NCBI GenBank assembly: GCA_964438605.1
Contig: CAYTKT010000059.1
Coordinates: 1-11,413 of the forward strand
Direction: 5' to 3'
DNA length: 11,413 nt
From: Alangreenwoodia sp964438605
GTDB lineage: Bacteria > Bacillota > Clostridia > Peptostreptococcales > Anaerovoracaceae
Part shown: positions 6,348 through 11,413 of the stretch, one piece after another
Position numbering within the stretch: the first letter of the stretch is position 1
Layout of the letters: each line of letters opens with the position of its first letter
The notes under the pieces: generated by a model
What the model was told of the DNA's origin: nothing
The model's database searches: none
What the model saw: the letters and a program-made list of their open reading frames with translations, nothing else
Made by a program: the position numbers and the translations under genes

Positions 6348-6574
6348 CGGATGACGGTTCAAAATAGGCGGAAGATGAGCAAATGCGGGTAAAATTGTCT
6401 GACGACAGAACTGATGGACAACAATCTCGGAACAAGCGGTAAATACGCAGGTGCAGGCAAATCATCCAGAATCAAAATTGACGGAAGAAGTGAAACCTGC
6501 GGGTGAATCGCATAATAGTGTATTAAGAAATAATTAAGGAGATTGAAGAATTTCTGATATTCTGTAAAATGGGA

Positions 6575-6603
6575 TTGACTTTGAAGTTAAACAGAGCTAA
6601 AAT
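6575..6603 (+). promoter_or_regulatory. Promoter of the ltaS-like gene
   Basis: TTGACT (6575-6580) and TAAAAT (6598-6603) with a 17-base spacer form a good vegetative promoter, giving a start near 6610 and a 5' leader of about 135 bases. The stretch 6348-6574 between the small cysteine protein and this promoter shows no gene and no clear terminator. Confidence 0.65.
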
Positions 6604-6614
6604 ACCTCTAAAAT

Positions 6615-6646
6615 CATGGATACTTTACCATGTACATACCGTATGT
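6615..6646 (+). promoter_or_regulatory. Dyads just downstream of the ltaS-like promoter
   Basis: CATGG (6615-6619) pairs with CCATG (6628-6632), immediately followed by the dyad ACATAC-C-GTATGT (6634-6646). A third small dyad, GCCGT-A-ACGGC, is at 6701-6711 near the start codon. Placed right at and after the predicted start of transcription, the 13-base dyad could be a repressor site. This is inferred from position only. Confidence 0.3.
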
Positions 6647-6744
6647 TCAAATAGTTGATTTTTGCAGAATTTTTGTTCCGTGCAGCTCGAAACAAGAGCG
6701 GCCGTAACGGCTGACGCGGAATGAAAAATGCGGGGGTGCACAAA

Positions 6745-8967
6745 ATGGAAAAATCAGGGGAAATGACTTTATGGGAAAAAATCAGACAAGCGGCGGCACG
6801 TCCAGCAGTTTTTTTTAAGCGTAAGACGGCCCGCGGGCGCGCGTTTTTCAGAAGAACGTCGGAAAAGGTGCTGAAGACGGTACGTCGATGGGAGGAACGT
6901 TCGTTCCTGTTTCCGGTCGGTCTTGGCCTGATACTCTATCTGCTGATCGAAATGCTGAGCAGGCGATCCGTTATCGCGGGCATCGAGTATCTTCTGCAGC
7001 ATCCGCTGTTGTTCCTTTATAATTCACTGATCGTTATCGTTACACTTTCAGTCGCACATCTTTTCAGGAAAAAGGAATTCATGTTTGCGCTGATATCGAT
7101 GGTCTGGCTGATACTGGGCATCGCTAACTGTGTGCTTCTGGGATTCCGGACGACGCCGCTGAACGCCATGGACTTCAAAACGCTGAAGACCGTCGTAAGC
7201 ATCATCACTGTTTATTTCACGAAGGCTCAGATTGTCATGATCGGTGCAGCCCTTGCGGCGGCGGTACTCGTTGTTGTGCTGATTTTCATTAAATCGCCAA
7301 AGATGAAGATCAGGCCGTTGCGTGCAGTTTCGTCTATCGCAGTGCTCTGCGTCACGTTGTCTGCGGCCACAGCGCTGTCTGTTTCGTCAGGTTCAGTAGC
7401 AACGACGTTCCATAATATTCAGGACGCATATAAAAATTATGGTTTTGCTTACTGCTTCGCCTGCAGTGTCGTTGACAGGGGCATTACAAAGCCTGAAAAT
7501 TACAGCAATGAAAGCATTCATCAGATTGTGAATGAGATTGAAGATCAGGGCGGCGGTCTTGAGGCCGACGCATTCGTTTCAGATCACGCGACAGCAAAAA
7601 CACCGAATATCATTTTCCTTCAGATGGAATCGTTTTTCGATGTAAATCATTTGAAGAATGTGACGTTTTCTGAAAATCCGGTGCCGAATTTTACCGCATT
7701 GAAAGACAATTACACGTCGGGCTGGCTGACGACACCGTCTTTCGGCGCAGGCACGGCTAATACGGAGTTTGAAGTCCTTTCCGGTATGAGTCTTGAATAT
7801 TTCGGGCCGGGCGAATATCCGTATACGACAGTCATGCAGGAAACGGCGACGGAGTCTGTGGCAAACGACTTAAAGACTTACGGTTATTCGACTCATGCGA
7901 TACATAATCATACGGGGAAATTTTATGGTCGTTATCTCGTCTATCCGAATTTTGGATTTGATTCTTACACTTCTGTGGAATATATGCAGAATGTAAAACG
8001 GAATCCACTAAATTGGGCGGATGACAGTATTTTGACAAGTGAAATAGAAAAAGCGATGGATTCCACACCGCAGCAGGATTTTGTGTTTGCCGTTTCTGTC
8101 CAGGGCCATGGGAAATATCCGAAGGAGCAGATTGATCCGTTTCAGACGATAACGGTTTCCGGTTTGAATGAAGATGACGCGGTCGGGTTTGAGTATTACA
8201 CCAATCAAGTATATGATATGGATAAATTCCTCGGAGAACTGACAGGCAGTCTGTCTCGGTCCGATGAGCCTTGCGTGCTCGTAATTTATGGCGATCACCT
8301 GCCAAAGTTCAGTTTTGCGGCGGAAGATCTTGAAAATGCGAATATTTATCAGACAGAGTATGTTATCTGGGATAATTTCGGTCTGGCGCAGAATGACTGC
8401 GATTTGACTACATATCAGCTTTATTCTTACGTCATGAACCAGCTGGATATGCATAACGGCGTCATTACGTCGCTTCATCAGAATCTGGCCGGCAGCAGCA
8501 ACTATTATGACTCGCTTTATCAGCTGCAGTATGATATTCTCTACGGAGATTGTTACTGTTACGGAGGCGTAAAGCCGTTTGAAAAGACACAGATGCAGAT
8601 GGGCATTGATCCGATCAGGATCAGCAGGATTTCTGTTACAGGTGATCATCTGTATGTTTCAGGTGAGAATTTTACAACGGCGAGCAAAATTTTTATCAAT
8701 GGTCATGAGGTAGATACGACATTTCTGAATTCGGGGCGGATTCTGGCCGGGGAAGGGCAGAATATTGAAGATGGGGATGAAATTGAAGTCATCCAGATGA
8801 GCAGCCAGAAAACGCATCTGAGTTCGGCGGGCAAGTGGATCTGGCATTCTGACGGCGCTGTTCGCGAAGCGGAAAATCAGACCGACACAAACCTGACGCT
8901 TGAAAATGACATTAGCCGGGAGGAACTTGAAAAAGACATTGAGCGTGACCGAGGAGATTTGAAATAA
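6745..8967 (+). CDS. LTA synthase/sulfatase-family membrane phosphoglycerol transferase
   Basis: The protein has 748 residues from the ATG at 6721; I prefer 6745 (740 residues) because GGGGG lies eight bases upstream, while 6721 lacks a ribosome site. Numbering below is from 6721. Five membrane segments are visible (about 62-79, 94-114, 119-141, 170-191, 203-223) after a basic cytoplasmic N-terminus, as in LtaS. The outer alkaline-phosphatase-type domain (about 295-610) has NIIFLQMESF with metal ligand Glu303, the nucleophile Thr345 in GAGTANTEFE, HNHTGKFYGR, VQGHGKY and GDHLPK (Asp525, His526). The family moves glycerol phosphate from phosphatidylglycerol onto teichoic acid or related glycans. 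Residues about 635-705 look like an added IPT/TIG-type beta domain, followed by an acidic tail. Whether it makes lipoteichoic acid or modifies another polymer cannot be told from sequence. Confidence 0.88.
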   Translation: MEKSGEMTLWEKIRQAAARPAVFFKRKTARGRAFFRRTSEKVLKTVRRWEERSFLFPVGLGLILYLLIEMLSRRSVIAGIEYLLQHPLLFLYNSLIVIVTLSVAHLFRKKEFMFALISMVWLILGIANCVLLGFRTTPLNAMDFKTLKTVVSIITVYFTKAQIVMIGAALAAAVLVVVLIFIKSPKMKIRPLRAVSSIAVLCVTLSAATALSVSSGSVATTFHNIQDAYKNYGFAYCFACSVVDRGITKPENYSNESIHQIVNEIEDQGGGLEADAFVSDHATAKTPNIIFLQMESFFDVNHLKNVTFSENPVPNFTALKDNYTSGWLTTPSFGAGTANTEFEVLSGMSLEYFGPGEYPYTTVMQETATESVANDLKTYGYSTHAIHNHTGKFYGRYLVYPNFGFDSYTSVEYMQNVKRNPLNWADDSILTSEIEKAMDSTPQQDFVFAVSVQGHGKYPKEQIDPFQTITVSGLNEDDAVGFEYYTNQVYDMDKFLGELTGSLSRSDEPCVLVIYGDHLPKFSFAAEDLENANIYQTEYVIWDNFGLAQNDCDLTTYQLYSYVMNQLDMHNGVITSLHQNLAGSSNYYDSLYQLQYDILYGDCYCYGGVKPFEKTQMQMGIDPIRISRISVTGDHLYVSGENFTTASKIFINGHEVDTTFLNSGRILAGEGQNIEDGDEIEVIQMSSQKTHLSSAGKWIWHSDGAVREAENQTDTNLTLENDISREELEKDIERDRGDLK

Positions 8968-9052
8968 ATGAAAATCGGCGCACGGATGTGGCGCAGTACG
9001 GCTGATGTGGTGGGTTTGCCAGTGTTTAGCTTAGGACAAAAAATTTTATTTC

Positions 9053-9100
9053 CCTGACTGGAGCCCCATGGCAGGCCGCCACAACCGGCTTCCGGTCAGG
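9053..9100. repeat. Inverted repeat between the ltaS-like gene and the IS30 element
   Basis: CCTGACTGGAG (9053-9063) pairs with TTCCGGTCAGG (9090-9100) in eleven pairs including two wobbles, enclosing a GC-rich loop. On the plus strand no T-run follows. On the minus strand the stem is followed by AAATAAAATTTTTT, so it could weakly terminate transcription leaving the insertion sequence. From 8968 to 9052 nothing else is recognisable. Confidence 0.45.
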
Positions 9101-9109
9101 AGCCGTGTA

Positions 9110-9164
9110 GAGACCGTTTCAAGTTTTGTGTAAACTCAAAATACTGATGTAAGACAAAAAAATA
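9110..9164 (+). repeat. Copy of the 55-base terminal segment at 1-55, inverted
   Basis: It matches the minus strand of 1-55 at 49 of 55 positions; the differences are single bases plus an AAA/GGG block near the inner end. The inner part forms the left end of the IS30 element here (TGTAAACTCAA from 9129). The outer 19 bases (9110-9128) are also shared, with two differences, so either the element extends out to 9110 or both copies landed in the same kind of target. Confidence 0.7.
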
Positions 9165-10425
9165 TAGTTTTGGAAAGAGCCGGGGAGTTTTCTGGCTCTT
9201 TGCCTACCTGCATTATAGTGCAGGATTTTTGTATGTCAATAGGGGGATTTCTCCCCGGGGGCTGCCTGCAGCCCTTAGTTGCCTCACGGCACAGAGCAAG
9301 CAGGCAGTCAAGACCGCCGAAGGCGCTCGTCAGAGTTAGTCTTGATGGGCTGCGAGCCTGTGCCACTTCATGCCACAGATGCGTAGATCTTATCTTATCC
9401 AGTTCCGCCTCGAAAACTTCGTCGGGAGTTTTGTATCCCAGAAGTCTCCTCGGCAGACTGTTAGCCCACACCTCAATCTCTGCGAGCTGTTCCTCCGTGT
9501 AGCTGTCGATCCGTCTTCCCTTTGGAATGAACCGTCGGATCAGCCCGTTGTGGTTTTCGACAGATCCCTTTTCACAGGATGTGTATGGATGAGCAAAGTA
9601 GACCAGCGTTTTTGCTGTTTTCTCCAGATCCGCCAGGGAGGCAAACTCTGAACCGTTGTCCGTTGTTATGGTCTGGAAGACCTCACTGAAATGCTCGCTG
9701 TACTGGGATTTCAGCGTTTCCAATGCCGCCATAACGCTTTCCGGCAGCCGGTTCGGAATACGGATCATCCAGTATTCACGGCTCTTGCGCTCGATCATGG
9801 TCAACAGTGCCTCATCTCCACCCGATTTGGAACCAATGACAAGATCGCATTCCCAGTGCCCGAACTCTTCGCGGGAATCCACGGATGCCGGCCGCTCCTC
9901 AATGCTCCGCCCAAGAACGCGCTTGTTTTTTTGGCTGCTTTTCTTTCTAGATGATCGTCGCAGTTTGTCTGGTAGATCGATGTTTTTGATGCTGAGCAGT
10001 CCAAGGTCGGCATAACCGTACAGGGTCTTGGTGCAAACGGTCTGATCCCTTGTAAAACCCCCATCCATCAAAGCTCGTCCGGCGCAGGCGTCCAAGGACC
10101 AGTGGTCCTGGAAGAAATGCTGCTCAACATATTCGATGAAAGCCGACTTTTCAAGGCGATCATAATGTCTGCCGCACGCTTTGCGATGTTCCTCGTAAGT
10201 CTGCTGCCCGACCGAAGCCTTATAGCGGAAGACCTTTCCGTTGTATAGCGCCACGGTGCCGCGGTTGATCTCATTGCAGACAGTGGCTGGCGAGCATCCG
10301 ATTTCCCTGGCGATAGCACGCTTTGAGAAGCCGTCCTTGAGACGGGTCTGGATAATCACCCGCTCTTCAAATGTAAGATGCTGTCCCTTTTTTCTACCAG
10401 TTGTGGTATACTGTAGTTGATCCAT
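9136..10425 (-). CDS. IS30-family transposase
   Basis: This DDE transposase of 429 residues cuts and joins the element ends. Residues 17-57 form the N-terminal helix-turn-helix (LTFEERVIIQTRL, AIAREIGCSPATV). The catalytic core has Asp194 in HWECDLVIGSK, Asp256 in TITTDNGSEFA and Glu290 in CEKGSVENHNGLIRRF, with the 33-residue spacing between the last two acids typical of the family. PKGRRIDSYT and LPRRLLGYKTPDEVFEAEL end the conserved part near residue 345. The last 80 or so residues (from RSTHLWHEVA) do not look like IS30 and run into the left terminal repeat, so a frameshift or lost stop may have extended it. The start at 10425 has GAGGGGA upstream. The catalytic residues are intact, so it may be active. 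Confidence 0.92.
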   Translation of the reverse strand: MDQLQYTTTGRKKGQHLTFEERVIIQTRLKDGFSKRAIAREIGCSPATVCNEINRGTVALYNGKVFRYKASVGQQTYEEHRKACGRHYDRLEKSAFIEYVEQHFFQDHWSLDACAGRALMDGGFTRDQTVCTKTLYGYADLGLLSIKNIDLPDKLRRSSRKKSSQKNKRVLGRSIEERPASVDSREEFGHWECDLVIGSKSGGDEALLTMIERKSREYWMIRIPNRLPESVMAALETLKSQYSEHFSEVFQTITTDNGSEFASLADLEKTAKTLVYFAHPYTSCEKGSVENHNGLIRRFIPKGRRIDSYTEEQLAEIEVWANSLPRRLLGYKTPDEVFEAELDKIRSTHLWHEVAQARSPSRLTLTSAFGGLDCLLALCREATKGCRQPPGRNPPIDIQKSCTIMQVGKEPENSPALSKTIFFCLTSVF

Positions 10426-10444
10426 AGAGCTTTCCCCTCGTAGT

Positions 10445-10471
10445 TTTGGTATGTAACCTCATTCTACCAAA
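10445..10471. promoter_or_regulatory. Inverted repeat upstream of the transposase
   Basis: TTTGGTA (10445-10451) and TACCAAA (10465-10471) are perfect inverted copies 13 bases apart, in the short leader between the right end of the element and the transposase start. They may limit transposase expression or bind transposase. A small hairpin ATGGA/TCCAT lies nearer the end (about 10482-10495). Confidence 0.35.
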
Positions 10472-10506
10472 GGAAGGGCTTTATGGATCTTTCCATGTTC
10501 AAGTGT

Positions 10507-11413
10507 TCAAGTTGATTTTACAATTTGCGTTTTTAATTTTGTTGTCTTTTCTTCACCATCCTCGTTATCAATATAATCTTTTCTGAATACATCCCAACAA
10601 TCAGTTTCCCCATTTCTATTAATCTTTCGCCCTATCAGCAGGCTTTTTTCTTCTTCAAACTTCTCTCTACCCCAAGTCCAACGAGATAATTCCCCAGTAG
10701 GTCTTTTAGGAATTACCTCAATGGAATATTCATTCGTTTGTACTAATGAGCATCTACTATTATTTGGATTAACGTATATCGAATAAAACATATTTGGTCG
10801 GTCTTCCTTGCGCCACGCTCCACCACGCTTGCGCAAGCCCAATATTCTATATTTTCTGCCGTCATCATCAATTTCACTAAATTCACTAAGGCTTTCCTCA
10901 CTTTTAGAAATCCCTTTGAGTTGAAGTAGTGATGCATTCTTTGCATACATCAAAATGTACTCATGTATGTTTGAAAGGTATTTACTGTTTTGAGAACCAC
11001 GTGGATTACTCATAATAGTCATAAGTCCAATTTTGTTTGATGATCCAAAAATCTCATCACAACATTTTATCAAGTTTTGTATTTCGTTATCATCAAGGCT
11101 GATAAAAATAACCCCATCTTCAGCAAGTATGTCCTTAGACAATTTTAGCCTAGGATAAATCATATTCAGCCAATCAGTGTGGAATCTTCCATTGCTTTCG
11201 GGATTTTTCACAAGCCGGTTGCCCGCCTCGTCAAACTGTCCACTGTTGGCAAGATATTCTTCGGTGCTTTGTGCGAAATCATCCTCATATACAAAATCGT
11301 TGCCCGTGTTGTACGGTGGATCTATCTTCATACCGTCTTTGATACAATTCCCATATGCGTTATCTGCCCGGAAACAGCCGAAAAAGGCTTGATTTCTGGG
11401 CTTTTTTGTTTGT
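10507..11413 (-). pseudogene. Type III-like (Mod) adenine DNA methyltransferase, truncated by IS30
   Basis: The frame from the window edge reads into MKIDPPYNTGNDFVYEDDF; DPPY is the catalytic motif of beta-class N6-adenine methyltransferases. It continues with WLNMIYPRLKLSKDIL, DGVIFISLDDNEIQNL and DEIFG, all typical of type III Mod. The last recognisable part is DCWDVFRKDYIDNEDGEEKT, then TKLKTQI, and the final codons VKST and stop belong to the IS30 end. The FxGxG SAM-binding motif, which follows DPPY in this class, is missing, so the fragment should be inactive. No remainder of the gene is seen on the far side of the element before 9110. Upstream of MKIDPPY, the open frame (NQAFFGCFRADNAYGNCIKD) does not look like the usual Mod sequence, so the N-terminus may also be rearranged. 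Any res partner lies outside or is lost. Confidence 0.75.

Larger units (their letters stand above)
9129..10522 (-). mobile_element. IS30-family insertion sequence
   Basis: The element carries one transposase gene on the minus strand. The proposed ends are TGTAAACTCAA (9129-9139, plus strand) and TGTAAAATCAA (10522-10512, minus strand), which agree at 10 of 11 positions and resemble the IS30 end TGTAGATTCAA. This gives about 1.39 kb, within the family range. The right end falls inside a methyltransferase reading frame and supplies its last codons and stop. A target duplication is not clear: TTTG flanks both sides only if the right end is moved by one base (to 10523). The left end is less certain because the repeat continues outward to 9110. 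Confidence 0.75.

Noticed and set aside
7832..8649. Long minus-strand frames opposite the ltaS-like gene
   Set aside because: The plus-strand frame has clear catalytic motifs and membrane segments; the opposite frames have no recognisable domain.
1..10522. Intact composite transposon carrying the thi genes
   Set aside because: Only one complete insertion sequence is visible; the left copy is just a terminal segment at the window edge and no target duplication is seen.

Overview
The window looks like chromosome from an anaerobic, low-to-moderate GC Firmicute of the class Clostridia, probably near the Lachnospiraceae. The reasons are the oxygen-sensitive ThiH route to the thiazole of thiamine, a lipoteichoic-acid-synthase-type membrane protein, a small four-cysteine protein of a type I associate with Clostridia, and IS256- and IS30-family elements. 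The taxonomic call is inference; there is no rRNA or marker gene here.

Layout. Positions 1-1800 are decayed accessory DNA: an element terminus at the window edge, a dead IS256-type transposase on the minus strand, a frameshifted coiled-coil fragment and a doubtful small ORF. Positions 1906-6187 hold a thiazole-branch thiamine locus on the plus strand: a strong promoter, a very short leader ending in an intrinsic terminator, thiS, the stub of a lost thiF, thiG, a decayed ORF, thiH, an AT-rich gap with hairpins, and a ThiE/TenI-family gene. A 60-residue cysteine-containing protein overlaps the end of that gene. After a promoter and a leader with dyads comes a large LtaS/sulfatase-family membrane enzyme (6745-8967). 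From about 9110 to the end is an IS30-family insertion sequence that cuts off a type III-like (Mod) DNA methyltransferase.

How the genes fit. ThiS carries sulfur as a C-terminal thiocarboxylate, ThiH makes dehydroglycine from tyrosine, and ThiG condenses these with deoxyxylulose phosphate. TenI aromatises the ThiG product. The last gene of the locus matches TenI better than ThiE, because it has the GH.F.T.CKK signature with the catalytic His and an HLP motif in place of HLGQ.D. The locus is therefore a pure thiazole module. It lacks an intact thiF, so ThiS adenylation must come from elsewhere.

Most notable points: (1) the tenI-like gene carries an in-frame insert of about 110 codons containing a perfect 21-bp-arm palindrome, a 16-bp-arm palindrome and a third weaker one, resembling palindromic elements that insert into coding sequence; (2) the thi operon begins with a tiny promoter-terminator leader and no recognisable TPP riboswitch; (3) thiF is reduced to an N-terminal stub; (4) a 55-bp sequence occurs in inverted orientation at both ends of the 9.1-kb segment holding the thi and ltaS-like genes.
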